Source: JAEXOD01 sp963667875 (GTDB taxonomy: Bacteria; Bacteroidota; Ignavibacteria; Ignavibacteriales; Melioribacteraceae). From it: a stretch of DNA of 64,000 bases. The number at the start of each line of letters is the position of its first letter. Within the stretch, counting starts at the first letter, position 1. This document shows, piece after piece, positions 57,357 to 64,000 of this stretch. The position numbers and the translations under genes were made by a program. A model generated the notes under the pieces. That model made no database searches. It saw nothing but the letters and a program-made list of their open reading frames with translations, and was not told the DNA's origin. The stretch lies in NCBI GenBank assembly GCA_963667875.2, contig CAXXGC010000001.1, positions 248,001 to 312,000 on the forward strand. Reading direction: 5' to 3'.

Positions 57357-59456
57357 ATGAAAAAGCTATTAATAATTATTACAATTTTATTTGGTCTGCA
57401 AATAAATGCGCAAACAATATTTTCCCCGCATAACAATTTAACTCTTAAGTTTGAGTTAAACAGTATTGGTGAACCGATTTATTCCTTATCATTAGGAAAT
57501 AATGAAGTAATTAAAACCAGTAAACTGGGGATTGAATTAAAAAATCAAGAATCCTTTTTAGACGGTTTTGTAATAGGAAAAACAGATACAACAACAACCA
57601 ACGAAATTTGGGAACCTGTTTGGGGTGAACAAAAAAATATTAAAAACAATTATAAAGAATTAGTTGTTACATTAATTCAGCCAAAATTAAACAATAGAAC
57701 ATTAATAATAAAGTTTAGATTATATGATGAAGGTGTTGGTTTTAGATATGAATTTCCCGAACAGCAAAACTTTAAAAATTTTATTGTAAAAAGCGAAAGA
57801 TCGGAATTTGCTTTAACAGGAAATCATAAAACTTTCTGGATTCCCGGCGATTATGATACTAACGAATATAGTTATACAACTTCAAAACTAAGTGAAGTTG
57901 ACGCAACATGGGGCGGTACATTTAACGAAATTGGATCGAAGACTATCATTGGTAAAAACTATGTACAATCGCCTTTGATGATGAAAACAGACGATAATTT
58001 ATATATAAATATTTTTGAAGCAGCTTTGGTAAATTATCCCGCTATGCAGTTAAAAATTAATCAGGAAACCTTTTTATTAACATCCGAATTAGTTCCTGAC
58101 GCAACAGGGAATATGGCCTATTTGCAAACCCCGTGTAAAACCCCTTGGCGTACAATAATAGTAAGCAAAAAAGCCGAAGATGTTTTAGCTTCAAAATTAA
58201 TTTTAAACTTAAATGAACCATCCAAAATAAAAGATCCAAGTTTTATCAAACCGATGAAATTTGTTGGTATTTGGTGGGAAATGCATATTGGTACCGGATC
58301 GTGGAATTATGCCGATATGAGTTATGTGGATATTAACAATACCGATTATTCAAAAGTTAAACCAAACGGCAGACATAGCGCAACAACCGAAAACACAAAA
58401 CGTTATATCGATTTTGCCGCAAAACACAACATCCAGGGTGTGTTGGTTGAAGGCTGGAATATCGGCTGGGAAGATTGGGGTGGTTTGTTTAAAGAAAACG
58501 TTTTTGATTTTGTAACCCCTTACCCCGATTTTAATGTTGATGAAGTGGAAAATTACGCAAAAAGTAAAGGCGTTAAAATGATAATGCATCATGAAACTTC
58601 CGCTTCTGTTTCCAATTACGAAAGAAGAATGGATGAGGCTTATAGCTTTATGAAAAAACATGGTTATGACGCAGTTAAAACCGGATATGTAGGATATATT
58701 ATTCCAAGGGGTGAACATCACGATAGTCAGTTTATGGTAAATCATTATTTGTGGGTGGCTGAAAGAACCGCTGAAAACAGAATTATGCTTGATGCACACG
58801 AACCAGTACGCCCAACAGGGCTACACAGAACATATCCAAACTGGATGGCAAACGAAGCTGCACGCGGTAATGAATTTAACGCATGGAGTAAAGGAAATAA
58901 ACCCGAACACGAAACAATTTTACCATTTACCCGTTTAATGGGCGGGCCAATGGATTATACACCGGGTATCTTCCAAATTAAACTTGATAAATATGGTAAA
59001 AAAGAACAAGTTCATACTACTTTAACTAAACAATTGGCTTTGTATCTTACAATGTACAGCCCATTACAAATGGCTGCCGATTTACCGGAAAATTACGAAC
59101 AACATTTAGACGCATTTAAGTTTATTGAAGACGTTCCGGTTGATTGGGATGACAGTAAAATAATAAATGCCGAACCGGGTGATTATATTACAATTGCACG
59201 TAAAGGTAAAAATTCATCGAACTGGTTTATTGGCGCAATTACAGATGAAAACGCAAGAAGTTTTGAGTTAAATTTTGACTTTTTGGATAAAGGAAAAACC
59301 TACATTGCTACAGTATATGAAGATGCTAAAGATGCAAATTGGGAAACCAATCCAATGGCATATAATATTTATACAAAAGAAATTAAATTAGGCGATAAAA
59401 TTAATTTAAATTTAGTACCCGGCGGCGGTACAGCAATTTCGGTTATTGTGAAATAA
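57357..59456 (+). CDS. Glycoside hydrolase family 97 (SusB-like alpha-glucosidase)
   Basis: 699 residues with signal peptide ('LLIIITILFGLQINA'). The N-terminal beta-sandwich ends near 280, the TIM barrel follows with 'GVLVEGWNIGWEDW', 'MHHETSASVSNYE' (E413 at the position of the SusB catalytic glutamate), 'VKTGYVGYIIPRGEHHDSQF', and 'EPVRPTGLHRTYPNWMANEA'. The 'IIPRGEHH' wording matches inverting SusB-type rather than retaining members with Asp. It hydrolyses alpha-glucosides such as malto-oligosaccharides and is probably periplasmic. No sus genes are nearby. Confidence 0.9.
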   Translation: MKKLLIIITILFGLQINAQTIFSPHNNLTLKFELNSIGEPIYSLSLGNNEVIKTSKLGIELKNQESFLDGFVIGKTDTTTTNEIWEPVWGEQKNIKNNYKELVVTLIQPKLNNRTLIIKFRLYDEGVGFRYEFPEQQNFKNFIVKSERSEFALTGNHKTFWIPGDYDTNEYSYTTSKLSEVDATWGGTFNEIGSKTIIGKNYVQSPLMMKTDDNLYINIFEAALVNYPAMQLKINQETFLLTSELVPDATGNMAYLQTPCKTPWRTIIVSKKAEDVLASKLILNLNEPSKIKDPSFIKPMKFVGIWWEMHIGTGSWNYADMSYVDINNTDYSKVKPNGRHSATTENTKRYIDFAAKHNIQGVLVEGWNIGWEDWGGLFKENVFDFVTPYPDFNVDEVENYAKSKGVKMIMHHETSASVSNYERRMDEAYSFMKKHGYDAVKTGYVGYIIPRGEHHDSQFMVNHYLWVAERTAENRIMLDAHEPVRPTGLHRTYPNWMANEAARGNEFNAWSKGNKPEHETILPFTRLMGGPMDYTPGIFQIKLDKYGKKEQVHTTLTKQLALYLTMYSPLQMAADLPENYEQHLDAFKFIEDVPVDWDDSKIINAEPGDYITIARKGKNSSNWFIGAITDENARSFELNFDFLDKGKTYIATVYEDAKDANWETNPMAYNIYTKEIKLGDKINLNLVPGGGTAISVIVK

Positions 59457-59485
59457 TTTATTAATAATTAGGTTAAATAGAAAAC

Positions 59486-59520
59486 GAGGGGTTAATCGCC
59501 CCTCTTAAAATATATTTTTG
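59486..59520 (+). terminator. Weak Rho-independent terminator after the GH97 gene
   Basis: Stem GAGGGG (59486-59491) with CCCCTC (59499-59504), followed by TTAAAATATATTTTT; the T-run is interrupted. Confidence 0.55.
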
Positions 59521-59600
59521 TGTTAAAATGCTTTAAATTTTTATAGATACAAAGGTTGATATTTATCTAAAATACTTTGTCTCATTTCTGAATCTTTTCA

Positions 59601-60722
59601 TTATAAATCACCTTTTTTAAATATTACTTTAACTTTTTTTTTATAAAATCTTGCTAACATTGTTCCATTGGTTGACATAGTGTTACCAAGTAAAAATCCA
59701 AACGGCTTTAAAGGTTCAATTCGATCAAATATTACTTTAAGTATTGCTATTAGTGGTAAAGAAAGAAACATTCCCGATATTCCCCATAATGCACTACCGA
59801 CTAACACTGCAATAATTGAAATCAATTCGTTAATTTTTATTCGTGATGCGACAATTTTGGGAACAATTATATTGTTATCTATAAACTGAACAATACTAAA
59901 AAATACAAGTACCCAAAGAGCATATATTGGCGATTTGGTTGCCAGAACTATTATAATAGTTAAAGCCATTGCAACAACACCTCCAATATAAGGAATAATA
60001 TTAAGTAAAGCACCTATTACTCCAAGTAATACAGCGTAATCAATTCCTAAAAGGAATAACCCTATAGTATTCAAAACAGCAACTATACCGGTCTCTGTAA
60101 GCAATCCTATTAAATAGTTCTGAATAAGTAATTTTGATTCTTCAAGTATTTCAGCTGCGGTATTATGTTTTTCAGCAGGAAAAAGCTTGCTAATAAATTC
60201 AAGAAATAACCGTTTATACCATAAGATTAGAAAAACATAAAACGGTAATAAAAAGAATACTGCGATAAACCCACCCACAGAAAATATAGCGGGGCCAATT
60301 AATGATTTGCCGGCAGTAAATGCTTCCTTCAGCATTTGAGCGAGCCATACTTTAATGTTTTTTGTGCTTACATTAAAAACTTGTGAGGCCCACTGGATAC
60401 TCTGGTTAATAAGAATATTTATTTTATCTTCAAGCTGTGGCAGCATCTCGCTAAACATACTTAACTGGGAAGAAACAAAATATAGCAGTGCGGCAAAACA
60501 AAAAATTACCAATAGAATTGAAATGAGAATGGCAACAAAACGATTAACTTTGTATTTGCATAAAAAATTAACTATTGGATTTAGTAAGATAGCTATGATA
60601 AAAGAAAATATTATGGGTGTAATTATTGACTGACCTATATAAAGAATATAAACCAGAATAAATATTGCTAAAAGGATTTGGGAAACTTTAGCATAAAAAG
60701 GTAATTTTATAGTAGTGTTCAT
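59601..60722 (-). CDS. AI-2E family transporter (PerM-like permease)
   Basis: 373 residues when started at the ATG at 60722 ('MNTTIKLPFYAKVSQILLAI'); a start 28 codons earlier adds a basic, repeat-like N-terminus and is less likely. It has about seven to eight membrane helices, with the family features 'GGFIAVFFLLPFYVFLILWY', 'IPYIGGVVAMALTIIIVLA' and 'FIDNNIIVPKIVASRI'. These proteins export small molecules or work as channels; AI-2 export is shown for only some members. No operon partner is seen. Confidence 0.9.
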   Translation of the reverse strand: MNTTIKLPFYAKVSQILLAIFILVYILYIGQSIITPIIFSFIIAILLNPIVNFLCKYKVNRFVAILISILLVIFCFAALLYFVSSQLSMFSEMLPQLEDKINILINQSIQWASQVFNVSTKNIKVWLAQMLKEAFTAGKSLIGPAIFSVGGFIAVFFLLPFYVFLILWYKRLFLEFISKLFPAEKHNTAAEILEESKLLIQNYLIGLLTETGIVAVLNTIGLFLLGIDYAVLLGVIGALLNIIPYIGGVVAMALTIIIVLATKSPIYALWVLVFFSIVQFIDNNIIVPKIVASRIKINELISIIAVLVGSALWGISGMFLSLPLIAILKVIFDRIEPLKPFGFLLGNTMSTNGTMLARFYKKKVKVIFKKGDL

Positions 60723-60806
60723 ATTTTCTATTACTAATATTTTTATAATTCCAAATTTAACAAAGCCTCTTAAGCAGGCACTTTGCCGAGTTTTTCGCGT
60801 TCCCAA

Positions 60807-61058
60807 TAACGATGTTGAACAATTGCTTTGATAAAAGGCAGCTCAAAATATCACTACTTTGTGCCTAAACATTACATTAAGGAATTCTTTCGTGATCAAA
60901 ATGCGTATTTTTTTTTGCGAAGGTAAAAAACCTCCAACAACGTTGCACCACGTTCACCCGCCTTAAGAGAGTTCTGATCATCATTAATCTAAGAATTGGT
61001 AATTTTTTTTTGTTTGGTGTTCTCGTTTTGGTTAAGCTCAATTAACAATTAATAAAAT
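60807..61058. other. Intergenic stretch upstream of the AI-2E gene
   Basis: It holds no gene. GC-rich fragments such as CCAACAACGTTGCACCACGT (60933-60952) and scattered hairpin debris suggest old repeats. Confidence 0.4.
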
Positions 61059-61124
61059 TAATATTAGTTTAATATTAGTTTAATATTAGTTTAATATTAG
61101 TTTAATATTAGTTTAATATCAATT
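61059..61124. repeat. 11-bp tandem repeat, six copies
   Basis: TAATATTAGTT repeated five times exactly (61059-61113) and once with two changes (61114-61124). Each unit contains the palindrome TAATATTA. Period 11 bp, near one helical turn. A short MEQKDEKGTT-type frame of 25 codons starts just after (61150), with no support as a gene. Confidence 0.85.
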
Positions 61125-61243
61125 TACTTACTTTTCTTCAATTAATCAATGGAGCAAAAGGATGAAAAAGGAACTACATTTTTAAGCTATCTAATGGAAG
61201 GAATCTACGGCCGATTTGATGAATAAGGCTCTCGAACTATTAA

Positions 61244-61366
61244 CCTAAATAAGTCTTTAGGAATTAAAAATTGGGAACAATAAGATATATGTTTGGTGCA
61301 TGTATAAACAGAATATTTTATATTTACATATATCAGTCCCGCAAGGCGGGAGCGAAAGATGTATAG
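61244..61366 (+). repeat. Dispersed hairpin repeat, copy E
   Basis: It starts CCTAAATAAGTCTTTAGGAA and contains GTATAAACAGAATATTTTAT. It ends with TATCAG, a different hairpin (TCCCGC-aag-GCGGGA) and GCGAAAGATGTATAG. The hairpin has changed sequence but kept pairing. Confidence 0.8.
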
Positions 61367-61496
61367 AAAAACAAGATCCCCAACATCTATTTTAGCTACA
61401 GCGGTGGATGTTGAATAAGTACAAAAATGGAACTCACCCGTCTCAAAATCAGCCGGGCGTGGCCCCTAACCTCGCGCTTAAAAAGAGAGGGGAATA
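61367..61496. other. Repeat debris before the PabB-PabC gene
   Basis: It contains an inverted pair CCAACATC...GATGTTG and the phrase 'AACTCACCCGTC' with GAGAGGGG at the end, a frequent repeat motif of related genomes. No gene. Confidence 0.45.
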
Positions 61497-63362
61497 TTAT
61501 GCGATCTGTTCGGCCTCGGGAAATATTATCTTGTCACCCAAATAAATTTCATTAATTTTAACTTTTTTGCGAACGGAATTTGTTAAATATATTTCGTCAG
61601 CCGATTTTATTTGTTCAACGGATAAAAACTTTTCAATAATATTTTTTTCGGTTTTTAAAAGGTAGTTCCTATACACACCGTTTAACAAACCTGCTGAAAC
61701 TGGAGGAGTAAAATAATTATCCCCCTTTTTTATCAATATATTATTAAAAGAACCTTCGGCTAATTCATTCCTTTCATTAAAAAATACAACATCATAAAAT
61801 CCTTTTCCCCGATACTGCTTAAATAATCGGTCGTAAATTATCCTGTTTGTTGTTTTAAAATATTGAAATTTATTTGTTGATGAAATCTTCTTGTCAGCAA
61901 TAACTATTTTTACTGTTCCATTAAAATCAGCTAATGGTTCAATTATTATGTTTATCTTGCCCCATTTGTTTAGCATTATTTTTAATTTATAACTATTCTC
62001 ATCTAAATTAGCTAATTCTTTATTAATGCTTTTATGAATCTCTTTTTTGTTAAAATAAAAAAGAAAATAGTCGGCGGCATTTTCCAAACGTAATAAATGT
62101 TCTTCTAATAAAAAGGGGATTTTATTTTCTATTAAAATTGATTCAAATAACTCAAAATATTTTTGAGGATTGGTTAAATAATTCCCCTTTAATTTAACTT
62201 CTTTATATTCCTCCTCGGGTTTGCTGTCCCAAACAATTCCGCTTCCCAAACCAATTTCCCCGGTATTTGTTTTTTTATCAATAATCAAAGTGCGTATTGC
62301 CACATTAAAAATAATTGAATTTTTCTTAATAATTCCAATGCCGCCTGTATAAACACCCCGCGGTTCTTTTTCCAAAGATTCAATTATCTGCATTGTTTTA
62401 ATTTTAGGTGCGCCTGTTATTGATCCGCATGGAAAAATATTAGTTATTATTTTTGTTAAATCGGGTTTAATAAGCTGCGATTTAATAGTAGATACCATTT
62501 GAAAAAGGGATTCGTATTTTTCAATTTTAAACATTTTTTTTACCTGAACGGAACCGAATTTACTTATACGTCCAATATCATTCCGCATTAAATCAACAAT
62601 CATTAAATTTTCGGCGTTTTCCTTTTTGCTTTCAAGCAGTTGTTGTTTATTTAATTTATCTGTTTCCCTGTTATATCCTCTTTTTATTGTACCTTTCATT
62701 GGGGTAACAATTATATCGTTGTCTTTAAACTTAAAAAATAATTCAGGAGATATGGAAATGATAATTTTATCGCCTCTGTTAATTATTGCGGTATATTTTG
62801 CCGATTGGTTAAATATTAAAGTGCCAAACAAATCCACAAGATTTTTATTTACTGCAAAATTTCCTTTTACTGTATAATTAACTTGATAAGTATACCCTTG
62901 ACTAATATAGTCTTTTATGATTTTTACATTATTTATATAATCAATTTTGTTAGTATTAAGCTTAAAATTAATAATTGGCTTAATATCAATTGACTTGCTG
63001 TTAAAATCGTACTCAATTTTATTAGAATCGAATTTTATCATCCCTTTTTTGTTAAAAAAAACAAATTTACCAAGCGGTTCCTCTTTTTTAATTTTTTCAA
63101 GCAGAGGTTCAACTTTTGCTTCAAACTTATACCCAAGTTCATAATTTAATATGGCGTAACCAATATATTTGTTTTTGTAAAAATTTTCAATTTGCTGGAA
63201 TTTTTCTGAAATAGAGTCGCTTTTATAAATAATTTTATGCTTTAAGGGAGTGGTAAATAAAATTGATTCGGAATTTTTATAAATTGGAGGAGTGTAAAAA
63301 AAAGCACTTCCAAAGTTGTTTATTACAAAATTTATTATTTCAGAGATTTTGTGAAGATTCAT
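61497..63362 (-). CDS. pabB: Fused aminodeoxychorismate synthase component I and aminodeoxychorismate lyase
   Basis: 621 residues with two parts. Residues about 1-390 are PabB-like chorismate-binding ('GSITGAPKIKTMQIIE', 'RGVYTGGIGIIKKNSIIF', 'GLGSGIVWDSKPEEEYKEVK'). Residues about 400-621 are a class IV aminotransferase fold with PabC-like 'YDVVFFNERNELAEGSFNNI' and 'PPVSAGLLNGVYR'. Together they turn chorismate plus ammonia (from a PabA) into 4-aminobenzoate for folate. This PabB-PabC fusion is common in Bacteroidota. The expected start is ATG at 63362; no operon partner is seen. The sequence is AT-rich but intact. Confidence 0.9.
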   Translation of the reverse strand: MNLHKISEIINFVINNFGSAFFYTPPIYKNSESILFTTPLKHKIIYKSDSISEKFQQIENFYKNKYIGYAILNYELGYKFEAKVEPLLEKIKKEEPLGKFVFFNKKGMIKFDSNKIEYDFNSKSIDIKPIINFKLNTNKIDYINNVKIIKDYISQGYTYQVNYTVKGNFAVNKNLVDLFGTLIFNQSAKYTAIINRGDKIIISISPELFFKFKDNDIIVTPMKGTIKRGYNRETDKLNKQQLLESKKENAENLMIVDLMRNDIGRISKFGSVQVKKMFKIEKYESLFQMVSTIKSQLIKPDLTKIITNIFPCGSITGAPKIKTMQIIESLEKEPRGVYTGGIGIIKKNSIIFNVAIRTLIIDKKTNTGEIGLGSGIVWDSKPEEEYKEVKLKGNYLTNPQKYFELFESILIENKIPFLLEEHLLRLENAADYFLFYFNKKEIHKSINKELANLDENSYKLKIMLNKWGKINIIIEPLADFNGTVKIVIADKKISSTNKFQYFKTTNRIIYDRLFKQYRGKGFYDVVFFNERNELAEGSFNNILIKKGDNYFTPPVSAGLLNGVYRNYLLKTEKNIIEKFLSVEQIKSADEIYLTNSVRKKVKINEIYLGDKIIFPEAEQIA

Positions 63363-63404
63363 TATATAACCAAAGTTGCTTTTTAATTAAATAATTGATT
63401 TTAA

Positions 63405-63446
63405 TATAATAAAAAATAGCCACAGACAAAATTAATTATCTGTGGC
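63405..63446 (-). terminator. Rho-independent terminator of the partial T9SS gene
   Basis: GCCACAGA (63419-63426) pairs with TCTGTGGC (63439-63446) and is followed on the minus strand by TTTTTTATT. It lies just upstream of the pabB start. Confidence 0.8.
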
Positions 63447-63467
63447 CAATGGATAATATTTGTTTCT

Positions 63468-64000
63468 CTATTTTATTAAAATCATTTTTCTTACGTTTTT
63501 ATAATTATGATTTCCATCTAAAGATTTAACTACCAATGTATAAAAATATACGCCACTTGCCAAATCATTTCCCTTAAAATTAATTTCATGATAACCGGAT
63601 TCCATTTCGGTGTTTAATAGTTCCTTAACAGTTTCACCAAGAATATTATATATAGTTATATTCACCTGGCTATTAAAAGGCAATGCATACTTAATAATAG
63701 TGGTTGGATTAAAAGGATTTGGATAATTTTGATAAAGATCAAATTCAAGAGGTTGCATTATTGTTGCCGCTGTTTCACTTGAATAATTTATTTGTCCATC
63801 AAAATCAACTTGTTTTAATCTGTATAAGTATTTACCCGAACTTAAATTTTTATCGGTAAATGAATAGTTGTTTACTGTTGTACTGCTTCCTTCACCGTTA
63901 ACAAAACCAATTTCCTGCCAACCAATATAATCAAAGCCATTGTTTGCCAAATAATTCCGTTCAATGTAAAAGCCTTGGTTATTAGTTTCGGTTGCGGTTT
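63468..64000 (-). CDS. C-terminal part of a large secreted protein with T9SS sorting domain (gene continues outside the window)
   Basis: The frame stays open to the last base of the window; the TTG at 63950 is internal. Visible residues read ATETNNQGFYIERN (upstream) then WQEIGFVNGEGSST and 'YSFTDKNLSSGKYLYRLKQV', a common fibronectin-like end of Ignavibacteria surface proteins. The last 80 residues are a T9SS type A sorting domain: 'YQNYPNPFNPTTIIKYALPF', 'VNITIYNILGETVKELLN' and 'LASGVYFYTLVVKSLDGNHN'. The N-terminal catalytic or structural part is not visible. Confidence 0.85.
   Translation of the reverse strand, partial: TATETNNQGFYIERNYLANNGFDYIGWQEIGFVNGEGSSTTVNNYSFTDKNLSSGKYLYRLKQVDFDGQINYSSETAATIMQPLEFDLYQNYPNPFNPTTIIKYALPFNSQVNITIYNILGETVKELLNTEMESGYHEINFKGNDLASGVYFYTLVVKSLDGNHNYKNVRKMILIK

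Noticed and set aside
60723..60806. Longer start of the AI-2E family gene
   Set aside because: The added 28 residues are basic and not conserved; the inner ATG begins the first membrane helix region.
61150..61227. 25-codon frame MEQKDEKGTT-type as a small gene
   Set aside because: No SD, no known motif, and it lies in repeat debris.

Overview
The window is an AT-rich bacterial chromosome segment that looks like the Bacteroidota/Chlorobi group, most likely class Ignavibacteria. This is an inference. It rests on type IX secretion sorting domains of the 'YQNYPNPFNP' kind at both ends (7273-9072 and 63468-64000), on promoters of the Bacteroidota form TTTG-N19-TAnnTTTG (clearest at 6007-6037 and 30294-30326), on polysaccharide-degrading GH9 and GH97 enzymes, and on a Rex-linked bifurcating [FeFe]-hydrogenase operon as known from fermentative relatives. 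No rRNA, tRNA or CRISPR array was found.

Layout. 1-6000: end of an uncharacterised winged-helix protein, valS, a CPBP membrane protease, a TetR regulator and a PLP-dependent threonine/serine dehydratase. 6000-7260: a candidate independent small RNA, then a NifX/NifB-like protein with a DUF134 regulator and its likely operator. 7273-16454: a secreted beta-helix protein, an MlaF-like ATPase overlapping radA, two duplicated metallophosphoesterase lipoproteins, and an arsR-arsM arsenic methylation operon. 16455-26400: a hairpin-rich repeat zone, short-chain dehydrogenase-type genes, a histidine kinase and NtrC-type regulator next to a sigma-54 promoter driving a small exported protein, and a TetR-controlled MBL/SDR operon carrying two nearly identical operators.

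26455-33800 is the accessory part. It holds a 41-bp tandem dyad array, an S41 protease, a membrane-anchored unknown protein, an Abi_2/HEPN protein preceded by a short promoter-to-terminator RNA unit and by about 24 perfect copies of a 10-bp A-tract repeat, a lipocalin, and a tripartite hipB-hipS-hipT toxin-antitoxin module bracketed exactly by direct repeats. The Abi_2 locus fits a HEPN toxin with an RNA antitoxin and is the best candidate for an undescribed system here.

33850-45240: a methyltransferase, a TPR histidine kinase, then one tight operon rex-hydC-hydB-hydA, a group C-like sensory [FeFe]-hydrogenase with a PAS domain, and a SpoIIE/PP2C phosphatase. It would couple NADH/NAD+ sensing (Rex), H2 production or use (HydABC) and H2 or redox signalling (the last two genes). 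45240-46530 is a gene graveyard with repeats and a broken KilA-N gene. 46531-64000 returns to housekeeping and polymer degradation: GH9, a CBM9-like protein, a TonB receptor, a LytTR two-component pair, a P-type ATPase, GH97, an AI-2E-family permease and a fused PabB-PabC enzyme. Dispersed hairpin repeats (five copies of one family) sit in the gaps between genes.
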